Position numbers and translations under genes: made by a program. Positions 11,346-23,321 of a stretch of 64,000 nucleotides of DNA are shown here, in pieces. Under the pieces are notes generated by a model. The model made no database searches. It saw nothing but the letters and a program-made list of their open reading frames with translations, and was not told the origin of the DNA. This DNA is from Tiliqua scincoides (lineage: Eukaryota; Chordata; Lepidosauria; Squamata; Scincidae), in contig NC_089824.1 of the NCBI RefSeq assembly GCF_035046505.1, positions 222,898,596-222,962,595 on the forward strand. The letters run 5' to 3'. Within the stretch, counting starts at the first letter, position 1; each line of letters opens with the position of its first letter.

Positions 11346-11883
11346 AGTTTCCTGAAGTGACTGATTGGTGTTGCAGCTATTTTCAGTGAGAACTATTATG
11401 TTACACTCTTATTTAAAGCCTGAGGTGCATGGCTGGTCCAAGGCCTCCTAATGCTTAGGAAGGCATGCCAAATGCTGCCCCTCTTACCCGATGAGGTGCC
11501 AGCCTCTCCAGTACAGACTGTTCAGTTCCTTCCACATACTAGATTGAATCTGGTGGGCCACTGTGAGATACTGGCTCCCTGTAAATCATTCTGGTGTCCT
11601 CACATTCCCCTTTGCCTGGCTTGACCACCAGCCAAGGCACATCTGCCTACTCGCAAGTAAATGCAACATGAGGCTGCTTCACTTTCTATAGGACTCCATA
11701 GATTCGAAGCTGGGGACACACACCTCCTTCTCTGTGTTTTTGGGGGCTGCATTCATTGGATCAGGACCATTCTGACCTCTTTGGAGTCTTCTTAGCCTGC
11801 CTCTCAGCCTGCTTTGACTAAGGCAAGTTCGCTAGCGATGCCAGTGGTATCCAGCCCAATTCTCAGGAGATCTAAGCATTGAG
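11346..11883. other. Intergenic, nothing recognised
   Basis: No open frame with protein-like composition and no clear repeat ends. A short ctggtgggccactgtgagat at 11548 is a scrap of CR1 3' UTR. Confidence 0.5.
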
Positions 11884-12295
11884 TCAGTGACAGCCCAGTC
11901 TTAACACTGGCAGCACTGCCGGGTTCAAGGGTGCCAAAATGGCTACCACTGCATCTAAAGGCACCACTGGGGCTGTTGGAGGTCTTCTCAGGGGAAGGGG
12001 ACTTTTATCCCCACGGGGAAAGCACCAAGCCTTGCAATGGGGCTTCTCAAGTCTGTGCCAGCTATTTTGCAGCCCAACACAGAGGATAGGATATGGCAGA
12101 GCAGGGCTCCTCTGGGAAGCTGAAGGAGGTGGTGAATCCAGTGCTGATGGTGCTTGGCAGATCCTATCCCCTTTTTCTGAAGCCTCCCAGTTCCCTTTCT
12201 GTCCTTGGACTTCCACAAGCGATTTCGCTACGCTGGCACAGGTCCATGGATACTCAATGCAGAGCCACCCTGTACAATGTATAGGATTGAAGCAC
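11884..12295. repeat. GC-rich foldback repeat (cagcccagtctta / cctataggattg ends)
   Basis: Starts gtgacagcccagtcttaaca and ends caatgtataggattgaagc; the inner part has gtgccaaaatggctaccact and ctggcacaggtccatgg. Members of the same loose family, recognised by an agctggtgca-like core, recur at 23885-24435, 32725-33245, 40790-41210, 42420-42600, 46195-46370 and 63010-63150. Confidence 0.5.
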
Positions 12296-12784
12296 TAATG
12301 GGGAGCTGCAGCTGATGGCCCAGTAGGCCAAGGGAACCACCCGTTGAAAAAGTTTCGAAGCCACTTCCGTAGGTTAATTGATATATGTAAACAAGAGTTC
12401 CTGCAGCATATCTGAGATCAGAAAAACATCATCAAACTTCTAAATAAAGGCCCAAAACACTTCTGATATTAAACATTAAAATAATGTGAGCTTTCCAGTC
12501 CACAGAAAACCCAGCAGACACGGGGAGAACGTGCAGACTACAGCCAGACAGTGGCCTGGCCAATTTTTTCCTCAACAACTTTAAAATGAAACAACTTACA
12601 ATGAAACAATGTTAAGTGAGGATTTGCACTACATTTGAAAAGGTCAAGGATGTCTTCTTTGCATTCCCTCTTGGGAATTGCATTCCCTAATTATCAACTT
12701 GTTCATTTGATGTATCCTTTGGTGCGCTCCAGACCAGCGCTTCTCAAAGTATCTGACGTGGTGGACTGGCAATTTCTTTTTTCC

Positions 12785-14040
12785 AACATAAGAACATAAG
12801 AACAGCCCCACTGGATCAGGCCACAGGCCAATCTAGTCCAGCTTCCTGTATCTCACAGCGGCCCACCAAAAGCTCCAGGGAGCACACCAAGTAACAAGAG
12901 ACCTGCATCCTGGTGCCCTCCCTTGCATCTGACATAGCCCATTTCTAAAATCAGGAGGTTGCGCATACACATCATGGCTTGTAACCCGTAATGGATTTTT
13001 CCTCCAGAAACTTGTCCAATCCCCTTTTAAAGGTGTCTAGGCCAGATGCCGTCACCACATCCAGTGGCAAGGAGTTCCACAGACCGACCACACGCTGAGT
13101 GAAGAAATATTTTCTTTTGTCTGTCCTAACCCTCCCAACACTCAATTTTAGTGGATGTCCCCTGGTTCTGGTATTATGTGAAAGTGTAAAGAGCATCTCC
13201 CTATCCACTCTGTCCATCCCCTGCATAATTTTGTATGTCTCAATCATGTCCCCCCTCAGGCGTCTCTTTTCTAGGCTGAAGAGGCCCAAACGCCATAGCC
13301 TTTCCTCATAAGGAAGTGCCCCAACCCAGCAATCATCTCAGTTGCCCTCTTTTGCACCTTTTCCATTTCCACTATGTCTTTTTTGAGATGCGGCGACCAG
13401 AACTGGACACAATACTCCAGGTGTGGCCTTACCATCGATTTGTACAACGGCATTATAATACTAGCCGTTTTGTTCTCAATACCTTTCCTAATGATCCCAA
13501 GCATAGAATTGGCCTTCTTCACTGCCGCCGCACATTGGGTCGACACTTTCATCGACCTGTCCATCACCACCCCAAGATCTCTCTCCTGATCTGTCACAGA
13601 CAGCTCAGAACCCATTAGCCTATATGTGAAGTTTTGATTTTTTGCCCCAATGTGCACAACTTTACACTTACTGACATTGAAACACATCTGCCATTTTGCT
13701 GCCCATTCTGCCAGTTTGGAGAGATCCTTCTGGAGCTCCTCTCAATCACTTCTGGTCTTCACCACTCAGAAAAGTTTGGTGTCCTTTGCAAACTTAGCCA
13801 CCTCACTGCTCAACCCTGTCTCCAGGTCATTTATGAAGAGGTTGAAGAGCACCGGTCCCAGGACAGATCCTTGGGGAACTCCAGTTTCCACCTCTCTCCA
13901 TTGTGAAAACTGCCCATTGACACCCACTCTCTGCTTCCTGGACCTCAACCAGTTCCTAATCCAGGAGAGGACCTGCCCTCTAATTCCCTGACTGTGGAGT
14001 TTTCTCAGTAGCCTTTGGTGAGGGACTGTGTCGAACACTG
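12785..14040 (-). mobile_element. CR1 fragment, minus strand, 3' end at 12785
   Basis: Begins with the reverse complement of the CR1 tail (aacataagaacataagaac) and reads the C-terminal half of the reverse transcriptase: [40 protein letters not shown] and [19 protein letters not shown]. The catalytic box reads FAKDTKLF instead of FADD and the frame is disrupted, so the copy is dead. It ends where L1 sequence starts. Confidence 0.9.
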
Positions 14041-14589
14041 GCCAAGCATGACCGTGTCAGCACTGAGCAAAATCCTAGGACCCCTTTGTTCGATCTTGGA
14101 GTTAGTACTGAGAAATGGCACAAATAGTAGCATAGCGAGAGGGTAGCATAGCAAAGAGAGGGTGATCTGGTTCTTTTTTGAAGAAGAGGAGGGGGGAGGC
14201 TTCCCCCCTCAGATGTTTATTGGTGTGAGGAGAAATTGTAGAAGAGATTTGCCGAGCTCCTTATCGATATATGAAAGTATAATTACAACTTTATAACTGT
14301 AAACTTCGGTGGATTATAAATTAACTGTCCTTGGATAAAGTTTGTGCATTGGAGCGTTTATTGCCTTGGTTTGATACTATTGTTTGGGATTGCCGGAAAG
14401 AGCGATTGGATGTTTTGAGATTCTTGTGAACAGAGGAATGTGGTTGCCAAGGCTATAACTATAAATAAGAGAACAGAAACAAAAACAGTGCACCAGTGGC
14501 ATCTAGTGACATCTAGTGGATTTTAAAAGACATTGCAAGAACTAGATTTGTGTCTATAAGTGGAGCAAGGACAATTTTTTTTTTTTTGT
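14041..14589 (+). mobile_element. L1-type LINE, 5' leader portion
   Basis: Unique-looking leader ending in gtggcatctagtgacatcta and ggagcaaggacaattttt. It appears to continue after the LINE-B insertion at 15386 (gagcattgcaaacaaaag), just before the L1 ORF1 start. It begins where the truncated CR1 ends, so the L1 may have inserted into, or next to, that CR1. Confidence 0.6.
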
Positions 14590-15385
14590 ATTGGCAACCT
14601 TCAGTCTCGAAAGACTATGGTATCGCGCTCTGAAAGGTGGTTCTGACACAGCGTCTAGTGTGGCTGAAAAGGCCAATCCGGGAGTGACAATCCCTTCCAC
14701 ACCGGGAGCAAGTGCAGTCTGTCCCTGGTCTGTCTCCCTAGCTATGGGCCTTCCTTCTTTGCCTCTTTGCCTCAGACTGTTGGCCAAGTGTCTCTTCAAA
14801 CTGGGAAAGGCCATGCTGCACAGCCTGCCTCCAAGCGGGCCGCTCAGAGGCCAGGGTTTCCCACTTGTTGAGGTCCATCCCTAAGGCCTTCAGATCCCTC
14901 TTGCAGATGTCCTTGTATCACAGGTGTGGTCTACCTGTAGGGCGCTTTCCTTGCACGAGTTCTCCATAGAGGAGATTCTTTGGGATCCGGCTATCATCCA
15001 TTCTCACGACATGACCAAGCCAACGCAGGCGTCTCTGTTTCAGCAGTGAATACATGCTAGGGATTCCAGCACGTTCCAGGACTGTGTTGTTTGGAACTTT
15101 GTCCTGCCAGGTGATGCCGAGGATGCGTCGGAGGCAGCGCATGTGGAAAGCGCTCAGTTTCCTCTCCTGTTGTGAGCGAAGAGTCCATGACTCGCTGCAG
15201 TACAGACGTGTACTCAGGACGCAAGCTCTGTAGACCTAGATCTTGGTATGTTCCGTCAGCTTCTTGTTGGACCAGACTCTCTTTGTGAGTCTGGAAAACG
15301 TGGTAGCTGCTTTACCGATGCGCTTGTTTAGCTCGGTATCGAGAGAAAGAGTGTCGGAGATCGTTGAGCCAAAGAGCATTGCAAA
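14590..15385 (-). mobile_element. LINE-B fragment inserted in the 5' region of an L1
   Basis: Minus strand. It begins at the shared 3' tail (ttggcaaccttcagtctcg, 14592 on) and reads through a C-terminal CCHC-type finger (C-x2-C-x12-H-x3-C), [36 protein letters not shown] and LNKRIGKAATTFSRLTKRVW. A run of T precedes it, consistent with minus-strand insertion. The flanks belong to L1 on both sides. I cannot assign the LINE clade with confidence. Confidence 0.82.
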
Positions 15386-16916
15386 CAAAAGATATTTGAG
15401 TTTCAAAGGAAGGAAGAACGAAGATGGCGGGTAAGAAAGTTCAAAGTTTGCCAGTGTCAGAGATGGGATTTGGAAAATTAGTACAAGAGGAAGCAAAAGG
15501 GAAAGATTGGAAACAGACTATGCAAGACAACATTGAAAAACTGTTGGCAATGGTACAGCAACAAATAAATCAATCTGCACAGACCCAAGACAGTGTGGAT
15601 GCTTTAATTAAATGATTAGATGAACTTAGTGGACACTTGATAGATGTGGAAATTACATCAGAAGAAGACAAACAAGAGATTGAGAGATTGGGAAAAAAGA
15701 TAAGAAAAGACCAAGCTAAAATATCAGAGATAGAAGAAAATCAGCATGACTCAGAGACAATGTTAATGGAAACTCAGATGGATAGTGCAGCTTGAGTGGT
15801 GAGGATACAAAATATTCCAGAAGAGTAAGGAGAAGATATGTCGCAACAGATTGTCAGATTAATATTAGAATGGATTGATACACTGGTGGAGAAGATACCT
15901 AAAGAATTGGATTCAGTGAGAAGAGTGAGCACTTTTTATCTGAGAAAATATGAATTACCAAGAGAAATTCATGTGAAATCCATCAGAACCTTTTACAGAG
16001 ATAAATTACTGAAGGCTTCACAGGAAAAGAAATGGACAGTAGATGATAATGAAGATAGAATTTTGAGACATGTTCCATGGAGAGTGAGGAAGAAGAGAAA
16101 AAAGAATAATTGTCAAGGCAAGGTGTGGAGATGGGCTGGTGGACGCACCTATAATTAGATTCAAGATTTGGGGGAGACAAATAAGAAGATTTTTATATGG
16201 AACGGACGCCATTTGATAGACTATTGCTAGAAACAAAGAAAAATATACTTTAAAAATGTATATGTTTATATTGGATTTTGAGATGCAAGAAGAAATAGTA
16301 AAACAATGTATGATAAAATGGGCACAAAATATAGGCCATAATATCATAATAGATCAATGGGCGCAGATCTGGAAGCATAATATAAAACTTATTAGAGCAA
16401 CACATTTTTTTAAAAAAGTATATTTTTAGATGTTATAGTTAAAGAAAAAGATGTGTATTTAGTTATTAAGACTGTAATTGTAGCGAGGATTTTATATGTT
16501 AGATATTGGAAGGATTGTAAAATACCAGTGAAAGATGAATTAATAAATAATGAATGTGGCGGAAATAGACAGGTTTTCAGAAAATTTGGATCAACAACGA
16601 AAACTGACAGCAAATTGAGCAATGGAAATTATATTATGCTTGGCTGAAAATGAAGTTTTAGAAATATAAGATAGGGCATTTAGATTGTATTACATATATA
16701 CTATGATATGATAGATGAATGATGAATGAAAAATTACATATATTAAGAGGAGGAAATTGATTAAGATATGTAATGATTTATTAGTTTTAGTGATATATGA
16801 TAATGATATATGATTTCCTGGACCCCCTTTCTTGTGTAGTGAAGTCTGTCATGTTTTTTGTGTTATGTGTTATGTGTGTTTGTTTATATTTGTTTTTGGA
16901 AAATAAAAAAGAAATC
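15386..16916 (+). mobile_element. L1-type LINE: ORF1 remnant, deleted ORF2, A-rich end
   Basis: ORF1-like frame from ATG 15424 (MAGKKVQSLPVSEMGFGKL, then a Q/E/K-rich coiled-coil-like region) to a stop at 15615. It resumes as MSQQIVRLILEWIDTLVEK, STFYLRKYELPREIHVK and RDKLLKASQEKKW, the RRM and C-terminal region of vertebrate L1 ORF1p. At 16260-16650 lie fragments like the C-terminus of L1 ORF2 (QWAQIWKHNIKLIRATHF; ARILYVRYWKDCKIPVKDE). Most of ORF2 is missing. The end is aaaataaaaaag near 16915. Several stops make it a dead copy. Confidence 0.72.
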
Positions 16917-18253
16917 AGCCTGGTGTTGCGGTTACAAGATGTCCAAGGTCCACGGCAACCTCTGAGTTGCAGGAAAATTTCAATAAACTCTTTGCTGGGA
17001 GCAAGATGAGACCCATTTTTACCCTGCTAGTTCTCCTTCCACCCTTGCCAGAATAGTTGACTTTTATAGTTGCCAGAATAGAGACCTTTTCTTAATCTGA
17101 ACAACCACCCTCTCTCGAAGTTCATGGTGATCTGGTTCAATTATGCTAAAGGGGGGGAGGGGAGCACAGGTGAGAGAAGAGCTTCTTTTTCTTGCACCCT
17201 TCAAACTCACATATAACCTTTCACAGTGTCAACAAAGCGGAGATCAAAGAGAGTTTGGTGGGGGGGGAGGCTTGTGCACACAAGACACAACAGAGAGCTT
17301 TTATGTCAGGCTGGAGCAGAGCCAGCCAAGGGCTGGGAAATGACAGGTCAGATTCACTCCTTGGTGGGACCAGGGCCGAAGGCCCCCATCAGGTAAGGAA
17401 GACAAAGGGATGAATAATCTCTTTCTGTGAACCGTTGGAGGTCTGCATTGCGCTTAGGGGTCCTTTGAGGAACTGAGCAGAGGAAGAGACGGGTGGCCTT
17501 CTGCAGCTTCAAGAGAGCTGACAGGGTCTTCTTCCACTGTTTCAGCTGCCCTGAATGTGGGGATCCAGGCTGCTGAGAGGCTTGCACAAAGTGGCGCGTT
17601 GAGGGGGAGTGGCAGAGTTATCTGTCCACTGCCTCCCTCTGGCTTGTGGCACATTGAGCAGCTTTAGCCAGCTCTCCGGCCCGATTCCCTCTCATTGAGA
17701 GTGAGTGGGAAGAGCATTGGGCCAGTCTCAGCCCTCTCTTCCTTCAGTGCTGCTGGAGGAAGAAGAATACAAACCCCCCACCCCAAACTCGCACTGCCTG
17801 AGCCCTTGGAAAAGCAGATGGGTAGTCTTGGCTCAGATGGCCCCACAGCTTCCTCTGGGCCTATTGTGCATTTGGAGCCTGAAGTTTAAAATCCTGCTAT
17901 ACAGAGAAGGCTGTGGAGGCAGCTTCTGTCACTCTCTGGATGCGTGCCCTTAATTGCCCAGAGCCCATCGATCGAAGGGCTGCTTCCGCTTCTATTTGGC
18001 CTGGCTTGTTTGGACAGTTGTGTGCCTCTAGATAGGCAGGCAGTGCGCATTTGCTCATTGTTTGGCTTTGCGCTTGAATTAATAAAAGTCAAACAAGATT
18101 AAATAGTCAGGTGGACCAAAAACAACAGCTCAGCCCAACCCGGATGCCAGAGAAGACCCACACGGACTTATCTTATGTATCATTTCAGATTGTTCCCTGT
18201 GACGACAGAAGGGGAGATAAGAACTCTGAGATCCTTTGGATCTGACTGTCAGC
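16917..18253. other. Intergenic; one BPIF-like exon scrap
   Basis: Mostly unrecognised. At 17544 a ctgtttcag is followed by ctgccctgaatgtggggatc, which reads AALNVGI in the phase of the BPIF penultimate exon (BPIFB2 AVLNVGI). No other exon, and no donor in the expected place, was seen. Probably chance. Confidence 0.25.
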
Positions 18254-18375
18254 AGCGAGGCTACAGGGGGTGCAAAGCACTAGGTTTTGCACGGTGCCTC
18301 ACTGGGGCGTGCAAGCAGCCCCTCCCCTTCAGAGCCATTCTGGGCCACTAGAGCGAAATGGAGGCATTGCCTCCT
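18254..18375. mobile_element. Half of the foldback hAT-type MITE
   Basis: The sequence gaggctacagggggtgcaaa, gcactaggttttgcacggtg and ttcagagccattctgggcc matches the left half of the 59215 copy. The right half is missing. Confidence 0.65.
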
Positions 18376-18989
18376 CCCTCAAGAGGATAGAAGCAAGCCC
18401 CCCTTGCAGCTGGAGCAGTGGCAGTGAAGGAGAGGGACTCTTGCCTCTCCCTTTCTTGGCAGAGGACGATCAGTGGCACCTGGTTGGGGAAGTTCATTGG
18501 GCAGCAGACAGGCAACAGCTCTCCTTCACTCCTGCTGCTGCCATGGTTCCAGGTGGCTGGGATGGCCAAGGAGGACTTGGGGCTGCTCATGCTGCCTGCT
18601 ACTTGCGGCCTCCTCACAATCATCTCCACGAGGCTTTGGCCCTGGGTGGCTTTTCCACTGACGAGGGGAAGCCACCACAGGGGCAGCTGGGGAGCGTCCC
18701 AATGGACACTGGGCAGTGGTGTGGAGCAGCAGCACCAGCAGCTGCCTCAAGAGTTGGCCAAGCATGGGCGTGGCCTCTTCAGTGGGCATGGCTCCCCCGC
18801 ATGCATCCCACCTGTGGAGCCACCCTGTGTAAATGCACTGCCCTCTTTGTGCTGGATAGCTGGGAACTGGATGGCAAGGACGTGACTCTAAAGGAGACCA
18901 TTTCGACGACAGAAAGTGGAGACTTCCAAAACACGCAAGCAAAGCAAGCGTTGGCACCAGCGCTGCTGCTGGGACATCTCTTGAAATAA

Positions 18990-19312
18990 CTATGAACTAG
19001 TTTGGGGAACAGTTTGTAACGGGGTCTTCAGTGTTCTGCTATCTCAAGATATGAGAAAGCTTTAGTGGAGGCGGAGCGCGATCACTCCGCTTTTACTCTC
19101 ACTGCCGCAGGGAGCCCTGCTGAAGATTGCACTGGGCTCCCTGCACCCCTGGGAGGCTGCAGGAGGCTTGGGTAAATGCACCCAAGCCCCTGCAGCCCCC
19201 TGAACGGTGCGATCCTGGGGATCGCGCCACTGCCTCCCCGCCGCTGCTGCCTCCCCCCACCCCCGCAAGCACTTACAGTGGCTCAAACTCTCCATGAGAG
19301 TTTGAAAACCAC
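18990..19312. repeat. GC-rich repeat shared with 24655-24935
   Basis: ctttagtggaggcggagcgc, tgggaggctgcaggaggctt, gggtaaatgcacccaagccc, tcctggggatcgcgccactg: these blocks recur in order at 24655-24935. No coding frame is supported. Confidence 0.6.
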
Positions 19313-19508
19313 TGCCTCAGTCTGTTGGCTAAGTGTCTCTTCAAACTGGGAAAGGCCATGCTGCACAGCCTACCTCCAAGCGGGCCGCTCAGAGGCCAGG
19401 GTTTCCCACCTGTTGAGGTCCACTCCTAAGGCCTTCAGATCCCTCTTGCAGATGTCCTTGTAGCGCAGCTGTGGTCTACCTGTAGGGCGCTTTCCTTGCA
19501 CGAGTGCA
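19313..19508 (-). mobile_element. LINE-B fragment (3' part), split by CR1
   Basis: Minus-strand copy of the LINE whose C-terminus carries [20 protein letters not shown]. It is interrupted at tgcacgagt by the CR1 at 19509 and resumes at 21721 with ttctccatagagg. An uninterrupted copy at 14590-15385 shows these are adjacent in the parent element. Confidence 0.85.
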
Positions 19509-21720
19509 TGGAGGCTGCTTAAAACAACAGTAATAGAGGCCCAGCAGAGGTGTATACCGCAAAGAAAGAAGGGTTCCACTAAATCCAGGAGAGTGCCCGC
19601 ATGGCTAACCAGCCAAGTTAGAGAGGCTGTGAAGGGCAAGGAAGCTTCCTTCCGTAAATGGAAGTCTTGCCCTAATGAAGAGAATAAAAAGGAACATAAA
19701 CTGTGGCAAAAGAAATGTAAGAAGGTGATAGGGGAGGCCAAGCGAGACTATGAGGAACGCATGGCCAGCAACATTAAGGGGAATAATAAAAGCTTCTTCA
19801 AATATGTTAGAAGCAGGAAACCCGCCAGAGAAGCGGTTGGCCCTCTGGATGGTGAGGGAGGGAAAGGGGAGATAAAAGGAGACTTAGAGATGGCAGAGAA
19901 ATTAAATGAGTTCTTTGCATCTGTCTTCACGGCAGAAGACCTCGGGCAGATACCGCTGCCCGAACGGCCCCTCCTGACCGAGGAGTTAAGTCAGATAGAG
20001 GTTAAAAGAGAAGATGTTTCAGACCTCATTGATAAATTAAAGATCAATAAGTCACCGGGCCCTGATGGCATACACCCAAGAGTTATTAAGGAATTGAAGA
20101 ATGAAGTTGCAGATCTCTTGACTAAGGTATGCAACTTGTCCCTCAAAACGGCCACGGTGCCAGAAGATTGGAGGATAGCAAATGTCACGCCTATTTTTAA
20201 AAAGGGAAAGAGGGGGGACCCGGGAAACTATAGGCCGGTCAGCCTAACATCCATACCGGGTAAGATGGTGGAATGCCTCATCAAAGATAGGATCTCAAAA
20301 CACATAGACGAACAGGCCTTGCTGAGGGAGAGTCAGCATGGCTTCTGTAAGGGTAAGTCTTGCCTCACGAAACTTATAGAATTCTTTGAAAAGGTCAACA
20401 GGCATGTGGATGCGGGAGAACCCGTGGACATTATATATCTGGACTTTCAGAAGGCGTTTGACACGGTCCCTCACCAAAGGCTACTGAAAAAACTCCACAG
20501 TCAGGGAATTAGAGGACAGGTCCTCTCCTGGATTGAGAACTGGTTGGAGGCCAGGAAGCAGAGAGTGGGTGTCAATGGGCAATTTTCACAATGGAGAGAG
20601 GTGAAAAGCGGTGTGCCCCAAGGATCTGTCCTGGGACCGGTGCTTTTCAACCTCTTCATAAATGACCTGGAGACAGGGTTGAGCAGTGAAGTGGCTAAGT
20701 TTGCAGATGACACCAAACTTTTCCGAGTGGTAAAGACCAGAAGTGATTGTGAGGAGCTCCAGAAGGATCTCTCCAGACTGGCAGAATGGGCAGCAAAATG
20801 GCAGATGCGCTTCAATGTCAGTAAGTGTAAAGTCATGCACATTGGGGCAAAAAATCAAAACTTTAGATATAGGCTGATGGGTTCTGAGCTGTCTGTGACA
20901 GATCAGGAGAGAGATCTTGGGGTGGTGGTGGACAGGTCGATGAAAGTGTCGACCCAATGTGCGGCAGCAGTGAAGAAGGCCAATTCTATGCTTGGGATCA
21001 TTAGGAAGGGTATTGAGAACAAAACGGTTAGTATTATAATGCCGTTGTACAAATCTATGGTAAGGCCACACCTGGAGTATTGTGTCCAGTTCTGGTCGCC
21101 GCATCTCAAAAAAGACATAGTGGAAATGGAAAAGGTGCAAAAGAGAGCGACTAAGATGATTACGGGGCTGGGGCACCTTCCTTATGAGGAAAGGCTACGG
21201 CGTTTGGGCCTCTTCAGCCTAGAAAAGAGACGCTTGAGGGGGGACATGATTGAGACATACAAAATTATGCAGGGGATGGACAGAGTGGATAGGGAGATGC
21301 TCTTTACACTTTCACATAATACCAGAACCAGGGGACATCCACTAAAATTGAGTGTTGGGCGGGTTAGGACAGACAAAAGAAAATATTTCTTTACTCAGCG
21401 CGTGGTCGGTCTGTGGAACTCCTTGCCACAGGATGTGGTGCTGGTGTCTAGCCTAGACACCTTTAAAAGGGGATTGGACGAGTTTCTGGAGGAAAAATCC
21501 ATTATGGGGTACAAGCCATGATGTGTATGCGCAACCTCCTGATTTTAGGAATGGGTTAAGTCAGAATGCCAGATGTAGGGGAGAGCACCAGGATGAGGTC
21601 TCTTGTTATCTGGTGTGCTCCCTGGGGCATTTGGTGGGCCGCTGTGAGATACAGGAAGCTGGACTAGATGGGCCTATGGCCTGATCCAGTGGGGCTGTTC
21701 TTATGTTCTTATGTTCTTAT
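19509..21720 (+). mobile_element. CR1 non-LTR retrotransposon, 5'-truncated, reverse-transcriptase frame open
   Basis: An open frame runs from about 19511 to the TGA at 21519-21521, with a first Met at 19593 (642 residues). It has CR1 reverse-transcriptase landmarks: [72 protein letters not shown] and the catalytic FADD box at residues 370-373. The C-terminal part ends FLEEKSIMGYKP. The upstream endonuclease domain is absent, so the copy is 5'-truncated, as is usual. The 3' UTR ends with three TTCTTATG-type repeats at about 21695-21720, the 8-bp tail typical of CR1. The copy splits another LINE (19313-19505 and 21721-22010). The open frame indicates a recent insertion. It is a mobile-element gene, not a host gene. 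Confidence 0.93.
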
Positions 21721-22010
21721 GAGTTCTCCATAGAGGAGATCCTTTGGGATCCAGCCGTCATCCATTCTCACAACATGACCGAGCCAACGCAGGTGTCTCT
21801 GTTTCAGCAGTGCATACATGCTAGGGATTCCAGCACGTTCCAGGACTGTGATGTTTGGAACTTTGTCCTGCCAGGTGATGCCGAGGATGCTTCGGAGGCA
21901 GCGCATGTGGAAAGCATTCAGCTTCCTCTCCTGTTGTGAGCAAAGAGTCCAGGACTCACTGCAGTACAGAAGTGTACTCAAGACGCAAGCTCTGTAGACC
22001 TGGATCATCC
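21718..22010 (-). mobile_element. LINE-B fragment (upstream part), continuation after CR1 insertion
   Basis: Encodes on the minus strand LNAFHMRCLRSILGITWQDK and LLKQRHLRWLGHVVRMDD, the conserved C-terminal region of a non-LTR reverse transcriptase. Joined across the CR1 it forms one element. The overlap of only 3-4 bases (agt) is the apparent target duplication. After 22010 a short run with accactacaccaccctggctc looks like an old SINE/L2 tail. Confidence 0.83.
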
Positions 22011-22505
22011 AGTTCTGAGTCTACCTCCCAAACCACTACACCACCCTGGCTCTCGATTTTAATTTGATGTTGCCTACAAAGCTCTTATAGCTTCCCTAAA
22101 ATGTTTTGCTGGTGTAGAAAAGATCACATGAACCTTGAATTAAGCTTTCTGCAAGGTCCAGCAGCAATTCTAAGGAGCAACCACGTTGGTAATTTATTTC
22201 CTCTATGAACACAGGAAGTTAAGGAGAGAGTTGACTAAGGAGGCAGGGGAGGTCAAGGCAGAAACAGCTGGACTGTAGCAGTGCCTTTCGGTTGTCAGGA
22301 CTGTATCCTGACACTTGCTCCAAGCCAAATGTTTGAGGCACATCCCAGGAGATCCCAGTCTTGGTTTGTGGTTATCATTTTAAGTGCTTCTCAATCCACA
22401 TTTTACTGAATCATCATCGCCACATACAAGTCACTGTAGCAAGTGAAAGGCAATCTCCTCCTGATTTGCAGGTCTCCTGGGTCACAGGTTGCCAGTTCCC
22501 CAGTA

Positions 22506-22922
22506 TTAAGAACATAAGACGAGCCCTGCTGAATCAGGCCAAGGGCCCATCTAGCCCCCTTTATCTCACAGTGGCCCACCAAATGCCCCAGGGAGCACAC
22601 AAGACAACAGACACAACCTGCGTCCTGGTGCCCTCTCCTGCATCTGGCAATCAGAGGCAGCTTGCCTCTAAAACCAAGAGCTTGCACATACCTACTAGTA
22701 ACCCGTAATGGACTTTTCCTGCAGATATTTGTCCAATCCCCTCATAAAGCATCCAGGCAAGATACCATCACTACTTCCTGTGGCAAGGAGTTCCACAAAC
22801 TAATTACATGCTGGGTAAAGAAATATTTTCTTCTGTCTGTCCTAACTCTCCCAACACTCAGCTTTTGTGGATGTCTCCTGGTTCTGGTGTTATGCGAGAG
22901 GAAAAAGAGCATCCATCTACTC
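22506..22922 (-). mobile_element. CR1 3' fragment, interrupted by a hAT element
   Basis: Starts attaagaacataagacg (tail) and reads minus-strand 3' UTR and C-terminal coding sequence ([20 protein letters not shown]). The element is cut at atctactc by a 399-bp hAT insertion and resumes at 23322. Confidence 0.87.
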
Positions 22923-23321
22923 CAGGCATGCCCAAACCCCGGCCCGGGGGCCACTTGCAGCCCTCAGGGACTCCCAATCCGGCCCGCAGGGAACTTCCAG
23001 TCTCCAATGAACCTCTGGCCCTCCGGATACTTTCTGGAGCCCACACTGGACCGACGCAACTGTTCTCTCGCATGAGCTGTGCAACAAGGGCTGCTTGCTG
23101 TTTGACATCTGTGATGCAGCAGCAGAGGCAAAGGAAACACTGGGCTTGCTTTGTGCAAGGATTTTTATAACCCTTGCACGATTGCAAGACCTTCATTCAT
23201 TCGTATAAGTTCCATCTCTAATATATTCATTTATGTAAATTTGTTCAAATTTTATTTCCGGCCCCCGACACAGTGTCAGAGAGATGATGTGGTCCTCCTG
23301 CCAAAAAGTCTGGACACCCCG
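22923..23321. mobile_element. Non-autonomous hAT DNA transposon with exact 8-bp target duplication
   Basis: Ends caggcatgcccaaac and ctggacaccccg resemble the hAT (Charlie-like) end CAGGGGTGGGCAAAC. It is flanked by atctactc at 22915-22922 and again at 23322-23329, an exact 8-bp duplication, the hallmark of hAT transposition. Internal sequence (ggcccgggggccacttgcag) matches the copy at 53047-53564 in the opposite orientation. It encodes no transposase. Confidence 0.88.

Noticed and set aside
18270-18989. A 239-codon open frame on the + strand
   Set aside because: It starts in a half MITE and runs through GC-rich repeat sequence. Other frames are also open, no domain or splice support is visible, and the composition explains it.
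19593-21521. The 642-codon frame as a host gene
   Set aside because: It is a CR1 reverse transcriptase with all family motifs and a CR1 tail.
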